Positions 7,241 through 15,681 are shown, numbered from the stretch's first letter. The stretch: 64,000 nt of DNA from an endosymbiont of Bathymodiolus septemdierum str. Myojin knoll (GCF_001547755.1 NZ_AP013042.1:744001-808000), one strand, 5' to 3'. Notes: a model not told the origin generated them from the sequence alone. Numbers and translations are program-made.

Positions 7241-8388
7241 CTATCCTTTAATCTAGTGTCCAAATTATCAAAAACATCTTGCATTGCCTGTAACTGCGCT
7301 TTTACATTCTGATTAGTATATCGTCCTGTCACACTTGTATTAGTATGCCCTAGATAGTCTCTAATAATGGCAAAACTTGCACCATTACTTGATAGCCAAG
7401 TCGCACCAGTATGGCGTATGTCGTGCATTCTAAATTTTTCTATATTGGCAGTTTCGCAAACTTTATACCAAGCTCTTTGTGGCGATTGCAAGTGTCCACT
7501 TTTACTGGTTTGGCTATAAAAAACATATGTGCCTTTAGAGTGTTGTTTTAATTCATTGAGTAGGGCGGTTGCCTGTTTGATTAGTGGTGTTATTTTTACA
7601 TTGCCTGTTTTGGATTGAACTGCCCTCCAGTAATTAATACCGTCTTCAAAATGCACATCTTCCCATTTCATTGATAGTAATTCACTTTTTCTAGCACCAG
7701 TATAAAAAAGCATATAGAAAAAAACCTTAATTATTGGGTGGTAAAAATCATTTAGTGCGTTAAAGAAGGTTTCCTCTTCTTGCTCTTGTAAATATCGCTC
7801 TCTTGAATTTTCTTTAAATTTTTGAACACCTTGTACGGGATTTTTATAATCCCAAATATCCCAATCAATGGCACGGTTAAATATTGCTTTTAGTAGGGCA
7901 GTTGTTTTATTGGCGGTTCTTTGCCCTATGTTTTGTGCTAAATTTCTTTGAAGTTCTAGGACTTTTAGTTTTGTTATTTCTGACAGTTGTTTTTTATGAA
8001 GTGTTTTTAAATAGCGGTTGTAATGATAGATGGCGTGGGTTTCGTTTTTATTATGTTGCTTAATATGATTTTCAAGATAGATATTAAATAAGTCATCTAA
8101 AGTTGGTTCATTTAGTTTTTTTTGCTTTTCTTCATTCGGGTTTGTGCCTAATTCTATCTGTTGGTTTAGTCTTGCACATTCTTTTCTTGCTTGTTCAATT
8201 TTTAGGGCGGGGTATCTGCCTATTTTTATTCTTTGAGTTTTATAATTTACGCACCTCACCAAGTAAAAAGTTTTAGTACCTTTCGGGGAAATTCTAATAT
8301 ATAATCCTTGTGCCTTGTCATCTTTAATATCTTGTATTTTTCCGATGGGCTTGATTGAGTTTAAAAACTCTTTAGTGAAATTGGGCAT
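7237..8388 (-). CDS. int: P4-type tyrosine integrase
   Basis: The 383-aa protein has the N-terminal arm-binding domain seen in DUF4102 integrases (residues about 1-90), a SAM-like core-binding domain (about 95-190) and a C-terminal catalytic domain. The tyrosine-recombinase residues are all visible: R233 in TGARKSELL, H322 and R325 in HDIRHTGATWL, H348 in LGHTN, and Y357 in TGRYTNQ. It should recombine the element with its attachment site. That site is identified here as the anticodon-loop to 3'-end part of a tRNA-Arg gene 160 bp upstream at 8548-8592. The gene reads away from that site, and its stop overlaps the next gene. Confidence 0.95.
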   Translation of the reverse strand: MPNFTKEFLNSIKPIGKIQDIKDDKAQGLYIRISPKGTKTFYLVRCVNYKTQRIKIGRYPALKIEQARKECARLNQQIELGTNPNEEKQKKLNEPTLDDLFNIYLENHIKQHNKNETHAIYHYNRYLKTLHKKQLSEITKLKVLELQRNLAQNIGQRTANKTTALLKAIFNRAIDWDIWDYKNPVQGVQKFKENSRERYLQEQEEETFFNALNDFYHPIIKVFFYMLFYTGARKSELLSMKWEDVHFEDGINYWRAVQSKTGNVKITPLIKQATALLNELKQHSKGTYVFYSQTSKSGHLQSPQRAWYKVCETANIEKFRMHDIRHTGATWLSSNGASFAIIRDYLGHTNTSVTGRYTNQNVKAQLQAMQDVFDNLDTRLKDS

Positions 8389-8547
8389 TTTTTAAATAAT
8401 GTAATAATAATGTAATAATTCGTGTCAAAAAACAGCATTTATGGTTAATGCTTGTTAATGAAGTATTCTACCATACATATTGATACATAAGGGATTGTAA
8501 ATAATTATTAAGTTAGGTTAAGTTATGATAAATAGAAAGTTTTTAAA

Positions 8548-8592
8548 CTCCGAAGCCAAATGTTGGGTGTTCAAATCACCTCGAGCGCACCA
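8548..8592 (+). other. Attachment site: 3' half of tRNA-Arg(CCG)
   Basis: This 45-bp stretch reads as a tRNA from anticodon loop to CCA: loop CTCCGAA (anticodon CCG), GCCAA as the 3' anticodon strand, variable loop ATGTT, T-arm GGGTG-TTCAAAT-CACCT, acceptor strand CGAGCGC and ACCA. Upstream bases do not pair with the anticodon or acceptor strands, so no complete tRNA is present. A 3' tRNA copy starting in the anticodon loop next to an integrase is the usual distal attachment site. The expected intact gene should begin with GCGCTCG and lie left of position 1. Confidence 0.85.
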
Positions 8593-8601
8593 CATTAAAA
8601 T

Positions 8602-9369
8602 ATGACTTATCCCGATATAAACCCCATCGCATTAGACTTAGGATTTATCCAGATTTATTGGTACGGTATTATGTATCTACTGGCATTTTTAAGTGCCTAT
8701 CTATTAGCAAATCATCGCACTAAGCAATTAGACAACTGGCACAAAGAGCAAATAGAGGATTTAATCTTTTATGGTGCGATTGGTGTGGTTGTCGGTGGCC
8801 GTTTGGGCTATATATTGTTTTATAATCTTAGTGCTTTCGTTGCAGACCCACTGTCTGTCTTTGCCGTGCAAAACGGTGGTATGTCATTTCACGGGGGATT
8901 TTTAGGGGTTGCCTTTTCAATGTGGTTGTTTAATCGAAAATATAACAAAACTTTTTTTTCAACAATGGACTTTGTTGCGCCATTGGTACCGTTGGGTTTA
9001 GGGTTTGGTCGTCTTGGTAATTTTATTAACAGTGAGCTTTGGGGCAAGGTAACCACCAGTCCATTTGGAATGTTTATTCAAGAACAAGGGGTTACCCGTT
9101 ACCCGTCACAATTATATGAAGCTTTTTTAGAGGGCTTTATTTTGTTTGTGATACTCTGGATATTCAGCAATAAATCTCGTGCGCCGATGACAATTTCTGC
9201 ATTATTTCTAATCTTTTATGGGCTATTTAGGTTTGTTATTGAATTTGTTAGGGTACCCGATGTTCAGCTAGGGTATTTAGCGTTTGATTGGCTGACTATG
9301 GGTCAGTTGCTCAGTTTGCCAATGGTTGTATTGGGTGTCATTCTTCTCTTAAAAGCGAATAAAAAATAA
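8602..9369 (+). CDS. lgt: Prolipoprotein diacylglyceryl transferase
   Basis: Lgt transfers the diacylglyceryl group of phosphatidylglycerol to the lipobox cysteine of prolipoproteins in the inner membrane. The 255-aa protein is multi-spanning and shows the family hallmarks: the Y-W-Y-G-like N-terminal stretch IYWYGIMYLLAF, HGGF near residue 95, and the signature GRLGNFINSELWG. Its stop overlaps the thyA start (TAATG), so the two are one operon, a common arrangement in gammaproteobacteria. The ATG lies 10 bp after the island attachment site and I see no clear ribosome site, so its native upstream region ends at the island junction. Confidence 0.95.
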   Translation: MTYPDINPIALDLGFIQIYWYGIMYLLAFLSAYLLANHRTKQLDNWHKEQIEDLIFYGAIGVVVGGRLGYILFYNLSAFVADPLSVFAVQNGGMSFHGGFLGVAFSMWLFNRKYNKTFFSTMDFVAPLVPLGLGFGRLGNFINSELWGKVTTSPFGMFIQEQGVTRYPSQLYEAFLEGFILFVILWIFSNKSRAPMTISALFLIFYGLFRFVIEFVRVPDVQLGYLAFDWLTMGQLLSLPMVVLGVILLLKANKK

Positions 9370-10223
9370 TGAAAGCCTATATTGATATTGGGAGACGAAT
9401 TTTAGATGAGGGCGTGTGGATTTCTAACACGCGCACGGGTCAAAAAACGCTGACGGTTATTGGCGCTACTTTTGAGCATGATTTATCCGATGGCACTGTA
9501 CCTGTTGTCACCACTAAGAAGCTTTTTTGGAAGTCTGCCATCGCTGAAATGCTCGGATATTTGCGTGGCTATAGTAGCGCTGCACAATTTAGAGCGCTTG
9601 GTTGTAACACCTGGAATGCCAATGCCAATGATAATAAAGCTTGGTTAGGCAATCCACATCGCTTGGGTAAAGACGATATGGGCTTATGTTACGGCGTTAT
9701 AGGGCGAGCGTTTCCAGGTATTGAAGACGATAAGCCATTAGACCAGTATAAAAAAATTGTTACCGATTTATCAAATGGCATTGATGACAGACGCGAAATT
9801 ATGACCTTTAATCATCCAAATCTTACACACCGCGCTTGTTTGCCGGCTTGTATGCATACGCATCACTTTAATTTATTGGGCGATGATTTGTACATTGAGA
9901 GTTATCAGCGAAGTAGTGATTTTGCTTTAGGACAGCCTTTTAACCACTTACAAGTCGCATTTTTATTATTGATTACCGCACAAATAACAGGCAAAAAGGC
10001 TTCGATCATGCGTCACCACTTGTCTAATGTGCACCTTTACGAAAACCAAGTAGAAATTTTCAAAAACCAGCAGATTAATCGCGAGCCAATGGCGTTACCT
10101 TCTCTTAAAATTAATCCAAACATTAAATCTTTGGAAGATTTAGAGACTTGGGTGACAATGGAGGATTTTGAATTAGTCAACTATAAACACCATGAAGCGA
10201 TTAAGTACCCATTTACTATTTAA
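9369..10223 (+). CDS. thyA: Thymidylate synthase
   Basis: ThyA methylates dUMP to dTMP with methylenetetrahydrofolate. The 284-aa protein shows the folate/dUMP core: TTKKLFWKS near residue 50, the catalytic cysteine in ACLPACMHTHHF, the phosphate-binding YQRSSDFALGQPFN, and the C-terminal YKHHEAIKYP. The length suits the family; the segment around residues 80-130 is longer than the short E. coli enzyme. It overlaps lgt by one base and is followed at 15 bp by the PhnA-type gene. Confidence 0.95.
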   Translation: MKAYIDIGRRILDEGVWISNTRTGQKTLTVIGATFEHDLSDGTVPVVTTKKLFWKSAIAEMLGYLRGYSSAAQFRALGCNTWNANANDNKAWLGNPHRLGKDDMGLCYGVIGRAFPGIEDDKPLDQYKKIVTDLSNGIDDRREIMTFNHPNLTHRACLPACMHTHHFNLLGDDLYIESYQRSSDFALGQPFNHLQVAFLLLITAQITGKKASIMRHHLSNVHLYENQVEIFKNQQINREPMALPSLKINPNIKSLEDLETWVTMEDFELVNYKHHEAIKYPFTI

Positions 10224-10237
10224 CTTAAGGGAAAAAT

Positions 10238-10567
10238 ATGAGTTTACCAAGTTGCCCAAAATGCCATTCTGAATATGTTTACGAAGACGGCAATCTTTTA
10301 ATTTGTCCAGAGTGCGCGTATGAATTTACCGCTGCCGATTTGGCGGAAGAGAAGGTTGTCATTAAAGATTCTAATGGCAATATATTGGTTGATGGTGATA
10401 CAGTAACTGTCATTAAAGACTTGAAAGTTAAAGGCACATCAACTTCTGTTAAAGTTGGCACAAAGGTTAAAAACATTCGTCTTTGTGATGGCGACCATGA
10501 TATTGATTGTAAAATTCCTGGCTTTGGGGCAATGAAACTTAAATCTGAGTTTGTCAAGAAAGTTTAA
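10238..10567 (+). CDS. yjdM: PhnA/YjdM-type zinc-ribbon protein
   Basis: This 109-aa protein has an N-terminal zinc ribbon ([21 protein letters not shown]) in two CxxC pairs, followed by a small beta-rich domain with [14 protein letters not shown] and ending in [14 protein letters not shown]. This is the pattern of the PhnA/YjdM family, once linked to alkylphosphonate use but without proven phosphonate activity. A clear ribosome site (AAGGGA) precedes the ATG. The gene meets the next one tail to tail with no spacer. Confidence 0.9.
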   Translation: MSLPSCPKCHSEYVYEDGNLLICPECAYEFTAADLAEEKVVIKDSNGNILVDGDTVTVIKDLKVKGTSTSVKVGTKVKNIRLCDGDHDIDCKIPGFGAMKLKSEFVKKV

Positions 10568-11575
10568 TCACTTCCAAATATCTACTTCCACTCCTTGGGC
10601 GCGCAGTCTATCTCCGCGTTCAATGATATAGCGTTGGAATTCTGGTTGATGTTTGTAGTCGGCTGAAGCCACATATTCTAAAATACTGAGCCAATGAAAT
10701 TGCTTGAGAAACGCATCTTTTCGGATGATTTCCTTACCATATTGGTCAAAAAATACGACCGCAGGTGCATAGGTTAAATTAAGAGATTCGTACCAATCTT
10801 TAGCGGTGGTGCGTTTGCCCGTAGGGGTAATGAGTTTTTCATCAGAGAATGCATTAAAACGCACAACTTGCATTTGCTTTAAGTATTCTTGTGTTTGTTT
10901 TAGTGGCATTATATTTTTGTGAAAATTATTACATTCTTCGCAGTTTGGCTCTTCAAAAAATACTGCCAACACTTTCTGTGCAGGGATTGTTTGATTACGC
11001 ATTAATAAATGTGGACCGGATTCGAAGTGTACATTGGCATTTAGTACGCCTGTTTTATTTTTCTTCAAATCACTTAAATAACTAACATAAGATTTTTTGA
11101 GGTAGATTTTATTGCTGATATAGCCCAAAGTGGCATGCATTTTTTTAATAGATTGGTAGCCGTTGAGGCGCAATAAAGTTTTGCCTTTTGCGTTTAAAAA
11201 TACAAGCGTTGGCGTAAATTGTATTTTCATCTGCACTGCAAATTCTTTTTCAGAAAATTCCCTGCCCATCCAATCATTTAAGTCACGATTACCAAACATA
11301 TTGACTTCAATAGAGTCAAAGTTCTTTTTGAGTTTTTCGACTAAGGGTTTATCGTGGAAATTATCTCGCACCAGTTTGGCGCAATAGGGGCAGCCATTTT
11401 GATGAAAGTAAATCATTATATGGCGATTATTTTCATTAGCCTCTTCTAAATCTTCGGAAAAATCCATAAAGGTAGTTTTGAACCAATTTGGAATGGGCTC
11501 ATCTTTGACAACTTTCCTTTCTGCAGTGTAAGCATGGGAAGAGAGTAGGATAAAGATAAGAAAGAAAATACGCAT
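10568..11575 (-). CDS. Exported protein with two thioredoxin-like domains (SoxW-like)
   Basis: The 335-aa product starts with a signal peptide ending near HAYTA (residues 1-18). Two thioredoxin folds follow. The first carries GCPYC (Cys62 and Cys65) with a cis-proline at FTPTLVF, and the second carries NCEEC (Cys212 and Cys215) with YAPAVVFF. Both redox pairs are intact. Periplasmic thiol reductases of this shape, including SoxW-type proteins, serve thiosulfate oxidation or cytochrome c maturation, so a role in sulfur or cytochrome thiol chemistry is plausible but not shown. It lies upstream of no obvious partner and converges with the PhnA-type gene. Confidence 0.8.
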   Translation of the reverse strand: MRIFFLIFILLSSHAYTAERKVVKDEPIPNWFKTTFMDFSEDLEEANENNRHIMIYFHQNGCPYCAKLVRDNFHDKPLVEKLKKNFDSIEVNMFGNRDLNDWMGREFSEKEFAVQMKIQFTPTLVFLNAKGKTLLRLNGYQSIKKMHATLGYISNKIYLKKSYVSYLSDLKKNKTGVLNANVHFESGPHLLMRNQTIPAQKVLAVFFEEPNCEECNNFHKNIMPLKQTQEYLKQMQVVRFNAFSDEKLITPTGKRTTAKDWYESLNLTYAPAVVFFDQYGKEIIRKDAFLKQFHWLSILEYVASADYKHQPEFQRYIIERGDRLRAQGVEVDIWK

Positions 11576-11611
11576 AGGTCAATTGTAAACCTAAATTTTG
11601 TTTAATGCAAA

Positions 11612-12280
11612 TCAGACCGCATTTACTGATTCAATACCTTTTTGAGGTAAAAATAATCCACAACCTAATAAGCGATGCTCGCCGATACCTTGTTCTTGTA
11701 GAGTTACGGATTCGGCTTTGCGTAGGCTGGCGACCATTAATGAGCGGGTATGGATAGTGCCATTAGGGGTTTCTATGTTTCTTTCTAATCCTGCCATCAT
11801 TTTTTTTGGTTGAATGCCGAGCGCTTGAAGTTGATTGAAAGAAGTTTGTAGGAACGCTTCTTCGCTGACGCCTTTATCACAGGCTACGCGTTTGGCAAAG
11901 ACGATTTGCATATCGCTCATTAGTTTTGAATCTAATGCTTTAATGAGCTTAATACTGTATTCACCTAAATCAAGCGTTGTTCCTGATAATGCCTGCGTTT
12001 CTTTTAGTTTTTCTTGTGGTACACGGATGTTGAGTCTTGAGCGTTTAGAGGGGTAGTACAGCCCTGATTCGTCTTGCTCCCAGCCATTGCCATCAGCAAC
12101 GCTAATGTCGAAGATACCCGCATTGACTTCTGCTAGCCAAGGCAGGTGTTTAAGTAGGGCTTGCGATAGAAGATAGGCATGGTCCATTGGTAAGATTTTT
12201 GAACGAATGGAAAACACGGCATCTTGAATGCTCGAAGGAAGCGTAAAATGTTCTTCTTTGATATCTTCTTGCCAAAACAT
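11612..12280 (-). CDS. Orphan Cas6/Cmx6-like protein (type I-MYXAN family)
   Basis: The 222-aa protein has the layout of the Cas6/Cmx6 family: ILPMDHAYLL near the N-terminus (His34), a mid-domain SRLNIRVPQEKL with the following ALSGTTLDLG, and the glycine-rich C-terminal motif GIGEHRLLGCGLFLPQK (about 198-214), which is a hallmark of Cas6-type RNA endonucleases. In CRISPR systems such enzymes cut precursor crRNA at the repeat. Here no other cas gene and no repeat array is visible, and the gene is embedded in the core genome, divergent from rnc by 48 bp. The assignment rests on remembered family motifs. Catalytic competence and RNA substrate are unknown. Confidence 0.75.
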   Translation of the reverse strand: MFWQEDIKEEHFTLPSSIQDAVFSIRSKILPMDHAYLLSQALLKHLPWLAEVNAGIFDISVADGNGWEQDESGLYYPSKRSRLNIRVPQEKLKETQALSGTTLDLGEYSIKLIKALDSKLMSDMQIVFAKRVACDKGVSEEAFLQTSFNQLQALGIQPKKMMAGLERNIETPNGTIHTRSLMVASLRKAESVTLQEQGIGEHRLLGCGLFLPQKGIESVNAV

Positions 12281-12285
12281 TAGTA

Positions 12286-12313
12286 TTGTCTCTTTTTGTA
12301 ATGGCGCTATTAT
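12286..12313 (+). promoter_or_regulatory. Candidate sigma-70 promoter for the rnc operon
   Basis: TTGTCT at 12286-12291 and TATTAT at 12308-12313 are separated by 16 bp in the gap between the Cas6-like gene and rnc. The expected transcript start is only about ten bases before the rnc ATG, which lacks an obvious ribosome site. Confidence 0.4.
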
Positions 12314-12328
12314 AAACGAATACCATCG

Positions 12329-12985
12329 ATGGATAAATTACAGAAAAAAATTAATTATCAATTTAAAGACATAAACTTGTTGAAACAGGCGTTGACGCAT
12401 CGTAGTGTCGGTAAAAACAACAATGAGCGTTTAGAGTTCTTAGGTGATAGTATTTTAGGCGTGGTGGTTGCACGAGAGTTGTATCAGCGTTTTTCAGGGA
12501 TTGGCGAAGGTAAATTATCTCGTTTTAAATCTTATGTGGTGAGGGGTCAAACTTTAGGATTAATTGCCGCAGAGCTTAAATTATCAAATTTATTGATTTT
12601 AGGATCAGGCGAATTAAAAAGTGGCGGGCACAATCGAAAATCTATTCAAGCTGATGCGGTTGAGGCGATTTTGGGCGCTATTTTTTTAGAGGCTGGATAT
12701 AAAACAGTGAGCGAAGTGATTTTGGATTTATTCAAAGTTTATCTTGATGACATTAATCCAAATGATACTTTGAAAGATTTTAAAACAAAATTACAAGAGC
12801 GCCTACAGAAATTTAGGCAAACCTTACCACAATATACTTTGGTTAAAACCACAGGTAAAGATCATAATGCCTTATTTACGGTTAGATGCCTATTGCAAGA
12901 TCAGAAAATACAAGTTGAGCAAGAAGCTAAGAGCATCAAAAGAGCTGAGCAGATGTGTGCTGAAATTTTATTGGAGAAATTATGA
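12329..12985 (+). CDS. rnc: Ribonuclease III
   Basis: RNase III cleaves double-stranded RNA, including rRNA precursors. The 218-aa protein has the catalytic signature ERLEFLGDSILG (about residues 33-44) and the second acidic cluster ADAVEAILGAIFLEAGY, followed by a C-terminal double-stranded RNA-binding domain (about 150-218, ending AEILLEKL). It begins the rnc-era-recO-pdxJ-acpS operon, and its stop overlaps the era start by 4 bp. The usual upstream lepA-lepB pair is absent here; lepA is found alone at 18124. Confidence 0.96.
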   Translation: MDKLQKKINYQFKDINLLKQALTHRSVGKNNNERLEFLGDSILGVVVARELYQRFSGIGEGKLSRFKSYVVRGQTLGLIAAELKLSNLLILGSGELKSGGHNRKSIQADAVEAILGAIFLEAGYKTVSEVILDLFKVYLDDINPNDTLKDFKTKLQERLQKFRQTLPQYTLVKTTGKDHNALFTVRCLLQDQKIQVEQEAKSIKRAEQMCAEILLEKL

Positions 12986-13866
12986 ATCATCAGGCAGGAT
13001 TTATTGCCGTTATCGGTCGTCCAAATGTTGGAAAATCTACTTTGACGAATGAACTTATTGGTCAAAAACTTTCCATCACCTCGCACCGTCCACAAACTAC
13101 CCGCCATCGTATTCATGCTATTGACACCACCGATGATTATCAGATGGTTTTTGTGGATACACCGGGAATGCACATGGGTAATGCTAAGGCGATTAATGCC
13201 TATATGAATAGGGCGGCAAGCTCAACTATTAATGATGTGGATATTATTTTATGGCTGGTTGAGGTGGGTAAATGGACCAAAGAAGATGCGCGTGTTTTAG
13301 GGCATATGCGTAAGGCCGAAGTGCCAGTCATTCTTTGTGTTAACAAAATTGATAAGTTAAAATCTAACCACGAAGTTCTGCCTTTCTTGAAAAAAATTGG
13401 AGAAAAATACCAGCCGAGTGCACTGTTTCCACTTTCGGCCTTTAAGAAAAATGATACCAACGCTCTGCGTAGATTGATTCTGAAATATTTACCGGAGCAA
13501 GAAAATATTTTTGATGCAGATTATATTACCGACAGAAGTGAAAAATTTGTCGTCGCTGAGTTCATCCGTGAAAAACTGATGCGCCATTTAGAAGACGAAT
13601 TACCATACGATTTAACGGTTGAAATTGAACAGTACGAATTAGACGGAAAAATGCAAAGAATTGCTGCCAGAATTTTGGTTGAAAAAAATTCACAAAAAAA
13701 CATCGTTATCGGTAAAAAAGGCGAAATGTTGAAACTCATCGGCACCGAAGCTCGTCAAAGTCTTGAAGATTTTTTGGAGCGTAAGGTATTTCTAAAACTG
13801 TGGGTTAAAGTTTCCACAGGTTGGTCAGATGACAAACGCGCACTGCTTTCTCTAGGTTATGACTAA
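12982..13866 (+). CDS. era: GTPase Era
   Basis: Era binds GTP and the 3' end of 16S rRNA and is needed for 30S subunit assembly. The 294-aa protein shows G1 GRPNVGKST, G3 DTPGMH, G4 NKID and a C-terminal KH domain with VIGKKGEMLKLIG. Length is normal for the family. It overlaps rnc upstream by 4 bp and recO downstream by 8 bp, indicating coupled translation. Confidence 0.96.
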   Translation: MNHQAGFIAVIGRPNVGKSTLTNELIGQKLSITSHRPQTTRHRIHAIDTTDDYQMVFVDTPGMHMGNAKAINAYMNRAASSTINDVDIILWLVEVGKWTKEDARVLGHMRKAEVPVILCVNKIDKLKSNHEVLPFLKKIGEKYQPSALFPLSAFKKNDTNALRRLILKYLPEQENIFDADYITDRSEKFVVAEFIREKLMRHLEDELPYDLTVEIEQYELDGKMQRIAARILVEKNSQKNIVIGKKGEMLKLIGTEARQSLEDFLERKVFLKLWVKVSTGWSDDKRALLSLGYD

Positions 13867-14557
13867 GGTAGATTTAACCCCTGCCTTTTTAATTCACCGT
13901 AGGGCATTTAAAGATACTTCTTTATTATTAGATTTTTTCACTCAAGAACACGGCAGTATTCGTCTTGTTGGTCGGGGGCTTCGTAAGTCAAAAACATCTT
14001 TGCAAATGTTTCAACAGATGAATATTTCGTTTTCTGGACGAGGAGAGTTAAAAGCCTTAACGGGTTGGGAGACGGATGACCAGCCAAGGAATTTACCCGG
14101 CGAAACTTTGATTTTGGGTATATATGCGAATGAATTAATATACAGATTATTACAAAGCCAAGACCCACACCCAGCGTTGTTTGAAGTGTATAAAAATTTT
14201 ATTCATCAATTAACTGGCTTGGAAAAACAATCACAGCACTGGTTACTGAGAATGTTCGAGAATAATTTACTTTCTGAATTAGGCTACGGATTGGATTTTT
14301 TGACAGATGTGGATGGCAATGAAATCAATGAAAAATCTTATTATGATTATCAAGCTCAATCTGGTTTTTTGTTGAGTAGTGCAGGTAAAATATCAGGTAA
14401 ATTGATTCACTTGTTGTCGGCAGAAAACTTATTAGACCTGCCAGATACCGAGCAATTAACCGTATGTAGAAATTTAAACAGAGCAAGATTACAACCTTTG
14501 TTAGGCGACAAACCCCTACAAAGTCGTTCTTTGTTCTTTACAGCACACAAAATATGA
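13859..14557 (+). CDS. recO: DNA repair protein RecO
   Basis: RecO helps RecR load RecA on SSB-coated single strands. The 232-aa protein begins with the OB-fold typical of the family ([20 protein letters not shown], then [14 protein letters not shown]) followed by a helical domain with [19 protein letters not shown]. No zinc-finger cysteines are visible, as in other gammaproteobacterial RecO. It overlaps era and pdxJ at its ends. Confidence 0.93.
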   Translation: MTKVDLTPAFLIHRRAFKDTSLLLDFFTQEHGSIRLVGRGLRKSKTSLQMFQQMNISFSGRGELKALTGWETDDQPRNLPGETLILGIYANELIYRLLQSQDPHPALFEVYKNFIHQLTGLEKQSQHWLLRMFENNLLSELGYGLDFLTDVDGNEINEKSYYDYQAQSGFLLSSAGKISGKLIHLLSAENLLDLPDTEQLTVCRNLNRARLQPLLGDKPLQSRSLFFTAHKI

Positions 14558-15279
14558 GTATTTATTTAGGCGTTAACATTGACCACATTGCCACCATTCG
14601 TCAAGCACGAGGCACAAACTATCCATCCCCTGTTGAGGGTGCATTGCTATGCGAACGCTCAGGGGCAGACAGTATTACCTTGCATTTGCGTGAAGATAGG
14701 CGTCATATTCAAGATTACGATGTAGAAATCTTGCGTGAAAAACTCACCACTAAAATGAATTTAGAAATGGCAACCACCGATGAAATGATTGCCATTGCAA
14801 GCAAAATTAAGCCAGAGGATTGTTGTTTAGTCCCCGAAAAACGCGAAGAATTAACCACAGAAGGGGGGCTGGATGTTGCCGGTCAAATCCCAAGAATGAC
14901 GGATGTTTGCGCTCAACTTAAAAATGCAAACATCATTGTTTCTTTATTTATTGATGCACAAAAAAACCAAATTGATGCCGCTAAAGAATGTGGTGCACCT
15001 GTTATTGAGTTGCATACCGGGCATTATGCCGACACAATGGGCGTTGAAAAAGTTGCTGAATTTGAGCGTATTAAAACCATGGCAACTTACGCACACTCAA
15101 TTGGCTTACAAGTCAACGCAGGACACGGTTTAACCATGGAAAATACCACAGAAATTGCCAAACTGCCTGAAATCAAAGAATTGAATATTGGACACGCCAT
15201 TATTGCCAGGGCGATATTCATCGGGCTAGCGGCAGCCACACAAGAAATGAAAGATTTAATAATAGGAGCCAGAGCGTGA
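14554..15279 (+). CDS. pdxJ: Pyridoxine 5'-phosphate synthase
   Basis: PdxJ condenses 1-deoxyxylulose 5-phosphate with 3-amino-2-oxopropyl phosphate in vitamin B6 synthesis. The 241-aa TIM-barrel protein shows [19 protein letters not shown] at the N-terminus, [29 protein letters not shown] and the late [10 protein letters not shown] and [13 protein letters not shown] motifs. It overlaps recO and acpS by 4 bp each. Confidence 0.96.
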   Translation: MSIYLGVNIDHIATIRQARGTNYPSPVEGALLCERSGADSITLHLREDRRHIQDYDVEILREKLTTKMNLEMATTDEMIAIASKIKPEDCCLVPEKREELTTEGGLDVAGQIPRMTDVCAQLKNANIIVSLFIDAQKNQIDAAKECGAPVIELHTGHYADTMGVEKVAEFERIKTMATYAHSIGLQVNAGHGLTMENTTEIAKLPEIKELNIGHAIIARAIFIGLAAATQEMKDLIIGARA

Positions 15280-15656
15280 TTTACGGCATAGGCACAGACA
15301 TTGTTCTTATTGAGCGTGTTGCACACATTCTCAGAAAAAACCGAGACGGCTTTGTTAAGCGCATTTTATCCGAACACGAACAAGCCTTATTTGCCAACAA
15401 AGGCGACAGCGCCGCCTATTGTGCCAAGCGTTTCGCCGCCAAAGAAGCCTTTGCTAAAGCCCTAGGTACGGGCATTGGTAAAATCGTCGGTTTCCACGAC
15501 TTAACCGTTCGTAACAATGAAGAAGGTAAGCCTTACTTTATTCCTAGTGAAAGATTACGCCTGTATTTAGTAGATAAAGGCATCAAACAAGCCCATCTTA
15601 GCCTCTCTGATGAAAAAATCAACGCCGTCGCTTTTGTTATCTTAGAAAAAGAGTAA
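15276..15656 (+). CDS. acpS: Holo-[acyl-carrier-protein] synthase
   Basis: AcpS transfers 4'-phosphopantetheine from CoA to acyl carrier protein. The 126-aa protein has the family motifs [12 protein letters not shown] (metal-binding Asp) and [20 protein letters not shown] (Glu and Lys of the active site). It is the last gene of the rnc operon. Translation starts at a GTG overlapping the pdxJ stop, and a hairpin follows at 15664. Confidence 0.95.
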   Translation: MIYGIGTDIVLIERVAHILRKNRDGFVKRILSEHEQALFANKGDSAAYCAKRFAAKEAFAKALGTGIGKIVGFHDLTVRNNEEGKPYFIPSERLRLYLVDKGIKQAHLSLSDEKINAVAFVILEKE

Positions 15657-15663
15657 TTTAAAT

Positions 15664-15680
15664 CCTAAGCTGGGCTTAGG
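15664..15680. terminator. Hairpin between convergent acpS and 101-aa gene
   Basis: CCTAAGC (15664-15670) pairs perfectly with GCTTAGG (15674-15680) over a 3-base loop, in the 25 bp between convergent stops. It lacks a strong T-run, so its efficiency as a terminator is uncertain. Confidence 0.5.
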
Positions 15681-15681
15681 G

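Larger units (their letters stand above)
1..8592. mobile_element. Right part of a tRNA-Arg-integrated genomic island
   Basis: All genes from the left edge to 8388 read on the minus strand and are accessory types: integrase, AlpA-like regulator, replication-type ATPase, Fic protein and restriction-modification genes. The integrase starts 160 bp from a 45-bp copy of a tRNA-Arg 3' half at 8548-8592, after which ordinary core genes begin. Integrases of the P4 type insert into tRNA 3' halves and recreate an intact tRNA at the other end, so the left end and the intact tRNA should lie outside this window. The set integrase, AlpA-like protein and replication ATPase with defence cargo resembles phage satellites or small integrative elements; that label is an inference. 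No capsid, terminase, conjugation or relaxase gene is visible in the part seen. Confidence 0.85.

Noticed and set aside
10279..10557. 92-aa ORF antisense to yjdM
   Set aside because: It is a shadow of the conserved zinc-ribbon gene and shows no family features.
11612..12985. Search for CRISPR repeats near the Cas6-like gene
   Set aside because: No regularly spaced direct repeats are visible here or elsewhere in the window.
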